Notes under the pieces: model-generated
Seen by the model: only the letters and a program-made list of their open reading frames with translations
Database searches by the model: none
Told to the model about the DNA's origin: nothing
Assembly (NCBI RefSeq): GCF_001949145.1
Contig: NW_019091531.1
Coordinates: 327,825 to 391,824 of the forward strand
Direction of reading: 5' to 3'
Origin: Acanthaster planci
Taxonomy: Eukaryota; Echinodermata; Asteroidea; Valvatida; Acanthasteridae
DNA: 64,000 nt
Shown here: one piece after another, positions 20,091 through 33,500 of the stretch
How positions within the stretch are numbered: the first letter of the stretch is position 1
Layout of the letters: each line of letters begins with the position of its first letter
Translations under genes and position numbers: made by a program

Positions 20091-21419
20091 TATCAGCAAA
20101 AGTACCGGTACTAATTAAAGGCTCTTGGAACACCTCTCGTTTGCATGCATATTCATTTCTAATCGAATCTAATCCTCTCGAGTTTTCCTTCATCAAGGCC
20201 GTAGCCAGATTCTCTGGAGTAACATACGGTACAAAATCGACGCAAATCTGTAATAGTATGTTATGATACGGTCTATGCATGCTCTATGCAGTTCAGAAGT
20301 GTGACGTTACTTCAGATTATATCACGCTCACTGCACATGCACTGTACATAACGGTACATGCGTTGATCTCTGTTTACAAAGAACCAAGGAAACTGAAGTT
20401 AGTGGAAAATATTATGGTTCGTTCGGTGAGAGCGCGTGATAAGAAAGTCACTTACAAATTGGATAGTTTACAGATTGTCAGGGTAGAGGGGAGTGCACGG
20501 TCTGTCGTTGCGTGTCGGGGCGCGCGTTGTTCGTGAGGCAGGAATTGGCTGGGAGCGACAGGCAGTGCCTCAATTCATGCTAAAATGGTAAAAAAAAAAT
20601 TAATTTGGAAATATGTCTTATGGTAAACTTTCTCTCATGTCAAACTTTGAACTTGTATATTAACTTTTAGTCTGTTGTGTTTAATCTTACGCCAGGCACC
20701 CTAATGTTCTGGTGGGGCTGATTGGTTATATTAATAATTTAGGCATGTGACATACAATTGAGCACAAACAGTTTAGCTAGCACCCTCTTGTTCCGTTGGG
20801 GCTAGTTCAACGGATTGCACACATGCCAAGGATTTGGGCCCGTAGCTGACAAGCTTGGAAAGGATCGGGCAATCATGCCCAGTATTTCGGGGCCAACATG
20901 CCCTGTGCTCTTGATTTGGGCAGACATGCCCCTTTTGGCAAACTGCCGAAATTCCGGTATAAGCGTAATGAATATAAAGGAAATAAAACAGCGGCTAGGA
21001 AATCTATGCCAAAAAGCCAAACCTACATCTCCATTGCAAGACTGAAAAAATCACGATTTATGTACCGTCCACTTCTCTGCTATTGAAAAAAATGGTTGAG
21101 GAGACCTTTAATGAACATTAGGTTGCTGTGTGTGTGTCTTGAACATATGAGAAGACATCATCATTTTTTCTGATTTTTTTGTTGAAGAAAGAGCTTTTTT
21201 TACTATTGTCTCTGCAACATAATTTATTCATATAATACACTACTATCTAAAATATAAAAAAGAAAGAACTTGTTCAGAAATTTATACCAAGGGAGCTGTA
21301 ACTGTTCAAAATTTACGATCTATGGAAATTACGTGCAATGTTTTGACACGTGTCTAGTTCACGCTGACGTAAATCTCTATATTAGTGAACTGCACATGAA
21401 TGTGATTCAGCCAACCAGA
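20091..21419. other. Spacer with a family H copy
   Basis: 20285-20480 is an inverted family H copy (TGTACATAACGGTACATGCG core). The rest shows no gene; 20810-20950 has repeats of a CATGCCC motif. Confidence 0.45.
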
Positions 21420-22046
21420 ATAAGGACTCACCAGCAGGGAGATGTATTCTAATGGATGATATTACCGCCCATGTCCTCGCAAGGAAAGGCCTTTCCTTAG
21501 CAAGCCATTTCTGATTGTACAAATGTCCAGGTAATGCTATTACCCAGGTTTACTAAAACCAATATTCTCTTTCGTCGCGGTCACGACTCACATTTTATCC
21601 CGTGAGCGCTCCCAAGAAAACAGCGTGTATTGCGTGGAACAGCGTGGGAAAAAACTATCACACAAACATCGGACATGCTTATTCATCAAAGAACTGAAGA
21701 ATGCTCAGATGGTTAGAAGTAGTCTCTCGTTGTTTCCTTGTAGGACAATGTTTTCTTATGGTGCGGCAAACCCTCAACCAGTTTATGCTTCCGCAATGTG
21801 TATTTTGCAATAGCGCATTTAAATAGTATAGTCAAACGGTGAGGTCATGACATGGGTATCGAACTTAATGTGCACAATGGTCTGGGAAATATGTACACAG
21901 AGGAGTTTCCGCTCATGTAGCAGTCTATGAGAGAGCTTGTGTAGAGCAAACCAACTCTGGCCCTTTATTTTGGCGTTGAAAGCTTGGAACCAATCGGGAC
22001 TATAGGCCACAGTAACTATTCTTCTCGAATTAAAGATATCCCCAAC
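21420..22046 (+). promoter_or_regulatory. Upstream block of gene B, shared with gene C
   Basis: Stretches here align with 50637-51113 upstream of gene C (for example CCAGCA-GTGTATTCTAAT, GGGTAT-GA-CTT and AAAGCTTG-A). Both blocks end at the ATG, so the 5' flank was copied with the gene; promoter or 5' UTR is the likely content. Confidence 0.5.
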
Positions 22047-22249
22047 ATGTGGGGGACAAAGGCCACAGGTTATATCGTAAGATTGGCGCTCTGCGTCGCG
22101 GTGAAGTCGTCCCTTGCCATGGCGGTACCGGCAAGTGAGGAAGCCTGCAGGTTATGTAAATGCAGCAACGAAGGGCCGAAAGTGGTCGATTGCACGCAGA
22201 AGGGTCTCACGGAACTACCGGCAGGGTTACCGAACGACACGCAAGTGCT
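22047..22249 (+). CDS. Gene B exon 1: signal peptide and LRR N-terminal cap
   Basis: The ATG at 22047 follows AGATATCCCCAAC, which is conserved before the ATG of gene C. The frame has a hydrophobic signal (VRLALCVAVKSSLAMA), then CRLCKC and VVDCTQKGLTELPAGLP, the cysteine cluster and first turn of an LRRNT cap. The donor CT|GTAAGT leaves a phase-2 leucine codon, as all following LRR exons do. Confidence 0.88.
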
Positions 22250-24533
22250 GTAAGTATGAGAAGTATCGTAGTGTGGAACAAGATATTCGATGTGTCATTA
22301 TGACAAACTCCTGTAAATGAAAGGCAAAACTATTATGAGATATTGACCAATTGCCAGTACCCATTCCTGTATCGATTAGAACCCGCTACCACGACTACCT
22401 CCGAGCTCCATTGTAAGGTTCCTGCCCTCCATGAACAAGTGTATGATTTTTTTTTTTCACAGGTGCTCTCTAGCACTGAACGTAAAGGGCTTAAACAATG
22501 AACATAGAGAAAAGCTAAACTGAATATTTATATTGATGAGGTGAAAAATTGTCTTTCAGATTAATGACTTCTCGTTCTTACAGACGCTCAGGAGCAGCAT
22601 TTCTTGAATGAACATAGAGAAAAGCTAAACTGAGTATTTATATTGATGAGGTGAAAAATTGTCTTTCAGATCAATGACTTCTCGTTCTTACAGACGCTCA
22701 GGAACAGCATTTCTTGTCAACAAGTCAAACTTATGAATGTGTACAGTTGTGATCAATTAATATATTCTTGTCACCTTACTCCGAATGCGCATCTCGCAAA
22801 CTAATCTTGTCATCATTGATGACAGCGGTGCTCTGTCGCGATTCGGTCAGTCGACTGTTGTGCGAACTCAGTGCACGCGTGTAAAACTTTGTAGGCTCAA
22901 GTCAGCAAACGACCAGAAAATGACCTGAGCGTATGTTTCCCTGCCAATCATTCATCCAACCAACGTATTTTTTGCGCAATACCTACTCGTACAGACCACC
23001 TTTATCGTTATAGCTAATCATTTGTGTGGGCGGTCAAAGTTTTGCAGACATCTCATGCTTGGTTTTGCTTCAACCTTTACCTTTTACAAAATATATATCT
23101 GTCCCAGTTTCTGTTAAGATGGCCATTTTTTTTTCATTTAGTACTGTAAGATTATAAGTACTTGTTGAATCATTAAAATGATAAATGAAATCAACTATTG
23201 ATAACCAGTGGTTTGCCCAGACCCTTAGGCCTGGTCCCAAATGGTCGACTAGATTGTCCAAACCATTAATCGTTCGGCCGATGTTAGTCGTGATCCTTAA
23301 TGACCCAAAAATTTTCATTAACAGTCCTCCAGACACAGTCGGACAGATTGGCAGATAGAGTTGAAAAACAAAACTGTCTCGTTAGAGGTAGTTAACCCTT
23401 TAACAAAACCAAAGCAAAAACGCATCAAATTGATAAAGGAGCAGAATGAACCCCAATGGCCAGTTAATTCACTGTTATAAATAGAGCCATGACAGCGTCA
23501 ACTAAATACGAGCAATACTATCTGCATGCTAATTGGCTCAAGGCAGAAAACTGCCAATACAGAATTGAGCCTCTACATTGCTGATAGCCTAATTGTCAAA
23601 GAAAAAATCTTGCAAATGCTTGGGAGTTGTTTTGACGAAACACTATTGGGGCCCACATGGGGCCCATAGTGTTACGAAAGAAAACAATCTCATCTAAATT
23701 ATGTATGTTTAAGCAGAATCCGAAACTATGTCGGACAAAGTAGCCCGCACACACTTTTTCATTAGCTTAGTTATGCCAACTTTAGCACGGTGTGGCGAGG
23801 AAGATACATATCCCACGATACCATTCTTAACAAATGTCTAAAAAGAGCTGCACTGATAATCCTCAAATGCATCTCTCTCACCCCCTCAGCAAATATGTTT
23901 TCTACACTGAGCTGGGTACCATTTTCCGAGAGAGTTAGATCTGAAACGACTGTTCTTGTTTTTAAATGTCTAAACGAATGGACTCCTTATGTATATGACA
24001 AATCTCTTGCCATTCACGCAGATTCGTGAAACAAGATACTCAGTTAACAAGTCCCTTTAGCCAAAAAAGAATGCTGCGCTCAAAGCTTTGTGGTGAAAAG
24101 TGCAAAAATATGGAACAATTTTCCAGAGCAACTCAGACATATAGACTCCTTAAGGACATTCAAATGAGAACTATATCGAAAGCCATGACCAGTGCCATGT
24201 AGTCCAAAATGCTGATCTATTGAGTTGTTAACTTGGTTGCTAATGTTCATTGTGCCGGATTGGGAATTTCCCCTGTTTTTTTTTGCCCATGGGGTTTTGC
24301 AGGGTTTTCGCCCATCCCGTGATCAGTATTAAATTAATGCCTTGATTCTTTAAATGTCCACATGTGGACGATATTTTAGTGGTCTGTGTCTATAAATATT
24401 AATGTTTGTCGTATTTTTAAATGTTACTTTTCGTCGTGAGTTTCTAACTATTTTGTTAATTTGTAATGAGCGCAGGGCCCAACTGGAAACCAGTTTGTAA
24501 CTGTGTGGGCATACCCTGGGTTGATTTGGGTCG

Positions 24534-24573
<40 letters not shown>

Positions 24574-27500
24574 GAAGCAGCATTAACATTAAACGGCATC
24601 AGTACTGTATCAGTATATTAGGGCTATGAGGAAATTGTGAACACGCTAAAACCCCCAGGTCACAGTGTATTACACCAGAGGTAATTGGTAAGCATATTTG
24701 CCAGCGCTGTAGACAATACATTTACTTCCTGCGTAATGAAACAGAAATGAAGATGTTTCGTGAATTGAGGAAATGAGGAAATATGAGGCTATGAGGAAAT
24801 TGTGAACACGCTAAAACCCCCAGGTCACCGTGTATTACACCAGAGTTAATTGGTAAGCATATTTGCCAGCACTGTAGACAATACATTTACTTCCTGCAAA
24901 ATGAAACAGAAATGAAGATGTTTCGTGAATTTCCGCGTAAGTGATCTTTCACCACTATCACATTTCCTGTGATGTGGACAAACCCTGTTATTTACAACTG
25001 GGTTGACAGCGCAGGATGGCCCGTGTACATTGCAAACGTGAACCAGGAAGTTGTAGCATTTTGGAATTTGATTCACTTTGAATTTGATCAGTGGAGGCAG
25101 TGTCTTAAAGGGCCCAGCAGTGTAAATGTATTTAATCACATTTCTTTCAGATGGTCCTTTATGTCCCCATTAACTAGAATTTTAATGTTTATGGGGACAT
25201 TTTAAAAGTAGCGTTGATACAGGGTTTCTCATACTGAAGCCAAAATGTGCATTTTTGTTGCCGAAGTGTAATGTCATCTAAGGCAGAAACGTCAGTGTTA
25301 CATCCCCGATGGTAAACACTCGACGTTCTGAACATTATGCTCTGTTCGTCTTCGGGAGGGTGATTGGTTGCCTGATTAGAACAGAACCTCCCAATGTAAA
25401 CAGTGCCTTCTTAAACTACCATTGTTGCCGGAAACAGAGTAGGTGGAAATGTTAAAACAAGGGCACTTTGCAGTGACATCACCCAAACGGGGAATGTGTT
25501 CTCAGATTCAGAGGACTAGAGACCAGAGACCATTTCTCTAACTATACGGAACTAGAAAGTTGCCCGAGTAAAATTTCATATCAACACCCTTTAAAGGTTT
25601 TATGTTTAAAAGATTTCCTTAATAAATCACCGCACGTCCCAGCCCAGGGTTTTACAGGAAATGGCGTAACGGTACCCCTTTGAATGAAAGACTACCCTAT
25701 CGGCTCATCTATAGCCTTTCGTCAAGGAGTTCGTGGCTGTGCGTGTAAACTGCAAAGCGACTGGAAGGAGACAGGGCGAGTGGCGCAGGTACGAGGCCTT
25801 TTCCAACTTGATTTTGAGGTTTTCGTGGTGAATTATTCATACACTTCTGATATGCATTAATCATAAATTTCATTTAAATAGTTGAAGCAGATAAGTCTCC
25901 GAAATAAACAGCATCAACTCCAAAGCTTACGCAATGATTCCATCTGGTTTTTCATGAGGGCAATAAGCAGTGACATGACACCTTTCCCTACCTCCATGGA
26001 GTAGCACTAACAAGTAGCAGTTCATCAAGGCCGAATGATCAAAGCAAAACGGCCGTGCGTGAAACATGGAGGTGTTAATACTGTCCCGTGGGTAGAGACG
26101 AAAACGTCGCACCCGCAAAAAGATGCTTCAGTAGCCTGACGCTGCAACGGTTTAAACTCGGCAAGATGAAGTTTTCCAGCAGCATTATTCTAAAGAACTG
26201 TCCAGATACTGCTCAGACAACTGACCTGCACTCACTGCCGCCGGACATGCTCGCTCGTCATCTTTCGTATACTTTCAGTTTGCATAATAGGTTAATGTTT
26301 GCTGACCCCCTCGCTTATGATTGGTTGGGATTTTTGCTACCCCAACGGGGTAACAAACATCGAAAACATAAAGAAAAACATTAGAAATTCCTGATAAGTT
26401 GGAGAAGTGGCTATGCCACTTGTGCATATGGTCTCCAGTCCATCCGCTTTTGCAGTAACACATAGACACAGCTGCGAAGGCCTTGACGAAAGGCTACGTC
26501 GTGTGAGACTGTCGTTCTATCGTAAGGGTTCCTGCAGGTTGTTAAAATTTATCTGCAAACTTTTTATTCGTTTAAATTTTAAATCTGACTGGGGAAAATA
26601 GACGATCTGTAAAAGTATATTAATCATTATAGTGCGTTTCTTCGGAACTGTACAGACAAGTACAAGCAAATACATACATTTAAGGTGAACTCGATAATTA
26701 ATGAGGAAAAAATCTGTTTTAAATGCTGGGCGTTATATCATAATATAATAATGTCCCTTGCCATTTCGATATTTTGATTTATTTGGATTTGCAGCAACTT
26801 GGGTGGAAACGAATTGACCAGGATACCGTACGATGCCTTGTTACAACTTGAATCACTGATAATGCTGTAAGTATTGTAATGAGTCCAGTATATACTCACA
26901 CAGATATTTTCAGATAATTTACAGATAATTTTGCAGGAACCTGTTTCACACGAATGTTCATGGAGTAATGATATTGAGTTGAATGCAAGAAACGCTCCGA
27001 TGTTATTGGTTTCATCTGTGATTTTCAGAGCAATTCTGTAAACAGTTTATATACTCGCAAACAGACCAGAAAGAGTGGCTATAAGAAAAGGGAAAGAGGA
27101 TTAACAAGTGGGAACATATGGAGATATTCTTTCCAATTTGTGGAACTAAATCACAATGTTTCCACCGAAACGATTACCATGTATCTAACACAGGATTTCG
27201 GTCGAAAAGTAACGTAACTAAGGACTGGACATAGAATATATTATGCCAGTACAGCTTTGTTTTAATAACGGTTTGCCCTTACCAGACGTATATGTATTTA
27301 TGAACACTGCATAATTAGTGCTTGTCCGAGAGCTTGCGAAAAGAATCCACAAGTTTACTAGGGTGGGACTCGAACCCACGATCTCCTGCTGACTGGTGCA
27401 GACATCTTGAACACACGACTAACGAGCTTGCCTGGTCAGATACAGCAGCGGGTACCGACCAGCCGACCCCGCAAGCTCGGTGGTCGAGTGTTTATAAATA

Positions 27501-30500
27501 TGTACCTTGGGTAAGGGCAAAACCCGTTATTAAAATGAACAACGCCCCGACGGCAAATACATCTTTAAAATTCAGCTTTGGCTGATATCTTCTCTCTTTG
27601 AAGGACTTTTAAACCCATGGCGTTTATAAGTGGTGGCCACATAAAACTGAACGAAAGAGTTCCTCTTCTTTTCACAGGAACGTCACAAAGAATCGCATTT
27701 CAGCGCCATTCGAAATACCTGAAACTGTTATTATCCTGTAAGTACAGAAAAATGTATAACGACAAACACGTCCCCTGGGGTGGTAAAGTTAACACTTAGT
27801 CTGTTTGAGAGATAGCAACCTTCACGTAATACTAGGAGGGATTTTTTATCAGGTGAAAGATCCAGTATTTTACGAAAAGGGACGCGCCCAGTATCTGTAC
27901 CAAAAGCGTGTGTAGGGGAGAAAGTATTTGAGTGTAACTTTGGTCATGTGACTAATTTAATATGGTTTGAAAAAGCAAAAAGACAAGGGAGAAAGAAATA
28001 TATCTCCCAACCTCTGGAACCGCCTACTGCATTGTCTTCTCTCATTTTCTGTTGCAATGTAAAGTACAAAACAACCAAGTAACAAGTCGGCCGTATATTA
28101 TCCCGCGTATTTATGATTCCACTTCACAGCCCGACAGTTTCCCACACGAACTTAACATGGAGCTTCTTTGAATGTGATTGTAATTGAAAGTAGCATAGGC
28201 CTATGCATAGGCCTAACCGGGATTATCTCCATCGTTTTCAGATTTGCGGGAGAAAACGACTTGCGAGACATTAAGCCACTAGTGAAAAATGGCGTCAACC
28301 TACAGGCAGTGTAAGTCAGAATGCTTCAAGAACAAAAATGACAACGAAAACGTTGCAAATACATGGAATGTCTTCAGCATACTACATGGGGAAATAACTG
28401 TCCAAACTCTTTATCTGAACCGCTCTGTTTATTTCTCCACTTCCACTTGATGCTAGTATAACCGCTGCAATGAGGTGTAATACTGTCTAGCAATATAGCG
28501 GTTGTGCGGTTCTATGGTTGTGCAATAGTGTGGTTTTCTGCAATAAACCAAAGTAAGTAATGAATAACAATCCAACAAACCTTAATTTTAGTTTCCACCC
28601 TATACGTAAATACAGTACACTCTAAAGCGCTCGAATAAAGTCTGATTCTATGTCCAACTATTCAGCCAAATTTACACCTTTATCCTCGCTAAATGCCCCA
28701 AGTTTACTTGAATTGATCTCTTCAAGGTTTATATTTTATGATTTATAGCAATTAGGACCTAATACATATCTATTACATACCTGTTTTTGGAATTTAATTT
28801 GGCTGTCAAAGTTACCACGTGATTTGGCACAACTTTTGCAGGAATTTAACAATTAAAATAAAAAGATTATAACAGAGTTTGACACATGAAAAATCCTTCA
28901 AGCCAATCTTCCAGGTCTATTTTATGATCAATTTACTTTCATAGAATCACTTGAGAGAATCTTATATTATTCATATAGCGCGTTGCGAAGGTAATTATAA
29001 CAACTACAACCGAGGGGTGTGACTTATGCCCAAGTTACCCCAGGGTGCCAAAGTTTCCCCGATTTACGGTATATTTCACTGAGATTAATTTCTTATCAAA
29101 TAAACTAATACTGGGATTCAAAAATTGAAAACAAGTTTCAAAATTCAATGAAAGGAATTACATTTCTCGTGGAAGAGACGTCTTTATTTATGTGTTTAAG
29201 TATCATTGAATTTAATATGAGTTTGTTTTTTTTTTACCCAGAGTTTTCAGAGATAATAACCTGCAAGTGATAGAAACAGACACCTTCAAAAGATGTCAAA
29301 AATTAATAAAGTTGTGAGTATTTTCTTCACTCCTGTATTCTTTGACCGGGTTGTGATGTGAATGTGTCGAAGCCACTTGGAATTGGCGGGAACATAGAAT
29401 TTAAAGGACCCATTTTTGTCTTGGTACGGACGTCTAGGTGCGTGAAAATTGGTTTTAATTGTACTTTTTAAACTCTATTGAAAATGTAAAAGTTGTTTTG
29501 ATTAATTAATAAAGAGCAAAAAAGTACTGTTTTTTGCGAAATGGCCCCGCCCCCGAGAGGTACATTATTGGCATAGAAAAAATTGCATACTGACGTACAT
29601 TTTCGGAAGACACCGTCGCGCGCCGCTAGCACGTCAATGCACGTGTAGGGTCGAGTTCCGAAAATACAGTCCATTTTGGGGTGCTTCAGAGATCACGCCG
29701 ATCAGATTTGTTGTTCAAAAAACGCCCGTGAACAAAGACTAAGAGGAGTTTTCATGAAACGCGAACGACAAAGGGGACGTTTCCCAATCGGCCGTTATGC
29801 AATGTTTCGTACTTGGGCCATATTGCATATGCACATGCTGTGTGCGTGGGCACCGTATACATGTACATGTATATGTGCAAGTTCGTGTAGGTATTTTCCG
29901 TTCGAACATTCCGCACGCACCGTAAGTAAATTGTGCGTGACCAATGTCCAAGCACAGAGGAGAGACATAGAAGGAGTTGCAACTCTGGCACTTCAAAGTG
30001 TTCAATGATGGTCGCCGCCGAGTCAGACAAATAATAGAAAACATTCCAAAAATGCCTGATCACTGGCCGCATCTTAGCTGGACAAGCGGGGCCAGTAATA
30101 TCCTACCAATACTTGTAGTTTTTGCTGGCAATTAAATACAATTATCGATGTGTCCAGGAAACAGAGAGAGAAAAATTCCCTGACATTAGACCTACTTTTG
30201 CCATCGTAAATAAACTTTTTATTATTTTTTTAAATTGATACACTGTTCCATTATCCATGCAAAGTTTGTAATTTTATTTTCCTCCGTCCAATACATCAGT
30301 GTTCAAAAGATTTAGTAGGAATTTGGCTAAGACTGGCCAACAAAATGTTCACTACTACTGGATAGTTAAGTTTATCAGGAACAAAATGCACTATATCATC
30401 ACATGACATCGCGAAATCTCATAAAACCTCACGCTTTTGTACAAACGCCATAATAAAAATGATTCGAACAAAACACAATCTTGTAAACAACTGGGCTATT

Positions 30501-33500
30501 TTTTCCTAAAATAACTCCAGAAGAAAGAGTTCGTTAGGGGAAATGACTACACGTATAGATTAATGCACACTGCGTAATGCAAGCAACTGCGCAAGCACTA
30601 CATTTGATGTTGTCACGAGATCCTACCAAGTACCAACAAAGGCATGAATATTCAAATTCCAATACCTCAGTAGACGAAGCTTTAAGAATGCAGATTTCCA
30701 TCGACAAATTGCGGTGGCGATCACAGGGTACAGAGGGGTTTTTATGGTTGTGAAAGAGATGGTGCGTGGCAAGCGTTCGCTGCGCTCTGGCTATGGACAT
30801 ATCAGGCATGCCAGAAAGCGGTAATTGGTCAGATGTTACCGCCCGGGAAGTTCAAACTCCTTCTGTGACCTTCCTCTATGGTCCACGTGCCTCTCGGGTC
30901 TAGACGAACCGAAAGGGTGCCTGACAATAATTTGGGTTCTCAAATAATACGTCACTCATAACGCCACAATTTGTCAGGAATTAACAAATTAATTTGAGGG
31001 GTTTGTAAAATTAACCACAATAGAGGGATCCCAATACGACGCTTTTAGTGTCGATCTGCGCACTTCCGCGTTTGAAAACAAGGCTGTATGTGTCAGCCTC
31101 AATTCTTAATACGATCAAACGATTGAAAGTAAGGAGTTAAGACACAAAATATATACAGGTATGTTAAATTCAGACTTTTCAGGCTGCAGATTTTTGTTGA
31201 AGAGCCTTTCAGAATGACTCGACGCGTGAAATCAGAAGAAAAAAACAATGACAATTTACTGCAAACTAACGTACATGCGATGCCCGTGTATCTTGTGCAG
31301 TGGGCGTGGTTTAAACTGAAGTGGTATCACTCTTACGAACCGGATACTGCATGTACTGTGTGGACTCCGCGGGCGCGCGATCAAGTTCAACACAGAGAGT
31401 CTCGGTTTCGATGCGGATATGCGCAGACGGGGCTAATCTATGAGGGAACTGTATTTCATTTTCACATCCCCTATGGTGTTAGTGGCATAGCAGTGAATAT
31501 TTTCAACAATTAATCGACAGTTTGTCAAAGGAGGTCTCCATGGACCCTTTAAAAAGCTAATTGATAATTTCTAAGACCGACATATGCAAAATATTTCTGT
31601 AATTTGTGTGCAAGACTGACTGCAAAACATTGTACCAATATTTGAAGATCGTTTATCTTTTTTATGTTATTCACAGAGATTTGGCCGCGAACAACATAAG
31701 AGAAGTAAAACAAAGGGGTCTAGTGGGACCATATGGTATGTCCAGTCTGTAAGTATTCCGTATGAGACCCTTTAGTTTCGTTCTAATGTCAAAAGCTGGT
31801 GTCCACAAATTTGTAAGGGTAAAGTTCTATCCGTGCACAGCACTGCTTTCCATGGAAGCCCTTCAGATTTACAACGGGAGTCGACGTCAAACAAGGGCGC
31901 CTCAGGCAGCGGCCAAACGGCCCAGAGTAGAAAATACAGGAGCACTTACAGTCTCAGAATTAGGAGTAAAACTCCAGGAGATTGTTCTGGGTAAAATGCC
32001 TTGAAATCAGGCAGGGACGGAAAACAAGATTCATATGTGGACCAAGCCTGGAATCGAAACCAGGCCAAGGAGATGAAAAGTGAGGAAAGAACCACTACGC
32101 CAACTTGACTCCGTAAGATGAGGAAAGTTGAAATTGTATGCATAATACCTTAACATACGCTGCTGGGGAGCCCGGTTGTTGCTTTTATTTTAATGGCGCT
32201 TTCAGCAACTCAGACTATTTACGCCAATAACTGTACGTTTATACATACACTTTATTAATCAGCATCACATTACGTAGTTGGGAAGAAGGTCCAGTTTTAG
32301 AGGCAGGAGGAAACCGGAGTACCGAGAGAAAACCTGCGAGAGCGAATATGGACTGGAAACCAAATTCACTTAAAGCCTGGGCCAAGCCGGGACTCCAACC
32401 CGGGCCTCACTTATGGAATTCCATATCTGCCGTCGCCCGTCGCCCGTCGTCCGTCGCATTTTGCTTTTTGATGTGTCCCAATTCTGCCATTTACCAGTTC
32501 CAAACATGCCACTTTCCGTCGTGCGTCGCCCGTCGTGCGTCGTCCGTCGTGCGTCATCCGTCGTGCGTCGCCCGTCGTCCGTCGTGCGTCGTCCATCAAA
32601 TGGGTTACATAGGACCTGCAAAAGCCGGGGTTTAACAAATGACAATGTGATGATTCCATTCACTTCTAAAGATCTTTTCCGAATAAGGCAAGTACAAAAC
32701 CCAACTGCAAAGCATGTACTAGTCACATAATTAATTCCAATAATGCTAGACTACCCCTGCCCTTTGACAAGAAAATATCGCCTCTCTGAGAATTCAACCA
32801 AGTGTTTTTTTTTGGGGGGGGGGAAACATTTTCAGCAAAAATGTTTCGGCCAACCTATCCACAGTGTTATTCTAATTTGCATACTGTAAAAATGTGCCGA
32901 CTTGTTTTCATCAAATTCCAGGAAGAAATCTGCCAACCGATATAGATATTCCATTTTGTCCTCTCGNNNNNNNNNNNNNNNNNNNNNNNNNNNNNNNNNN
33001 NNNNNNNNNNNNNNNNNNNNNNNNNNNNNNNNNNNNNNNNNNNNNNNNNNNNNNNNNNNNNNNNNNNNNNNNNNNNNNNNNNNNNNNNNNNNNNNNNNNN
33101 NNNNNNNNNNNNNNNNNNNNNNNNNNNNNNNNNNNNNNNNNNNNNNNNNNNNNNNNNNNNNNNNNNNNNNNNNNNNNNNNNNNNNNNNNNNNNNNNNNNN
33201 NNNNNNNNNNNNNNNNNNNNNNNNNNNNNNNNNNNNNNNNNNNNNNNNNNNNNNNNNNNNNNNNNNNNNNNNNNNNNNNNNNNNNNNNNNNNNNNNNNGT
33301 TTTGGGCACATAGGCTTTATATATGACACCGCGGAACCAGAAACCGGACAAAAGAGCTAGGCCTTATAACAAAAGACCGTACTCCGAACAAAAGATCGAG
33401 TTACTGGGCATTGCTAACATTTTTTTTTTCAGTTATCAATATAGGAGGAAATCCGTCATTGTTTTGAAAGATTTTACCACTTTTTTGATATTCATTGTGA

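Noticed and set aside
26088-26384. 98-residue frame in gene B intron 1
   Set aside because: Composition is unremarkable, there is no domain, and the counterpart intron in gene C has no matching frame.
29676-30072. Overlapping frames on both strands
   Set aside because: Mutually overlapping, contain palindromic ACATGT repeats, and match no family.
32519-32592. Short regular CGTCG units resembling a CRISPR array
   Set aside because: Units are 9 bp with no spacers, lie in a transposon, and the genome is animal. They are a minisatellite.
32832-33360. Open frames across the large gap
   Set aside because: They consist almost wholly of undetermined bases.
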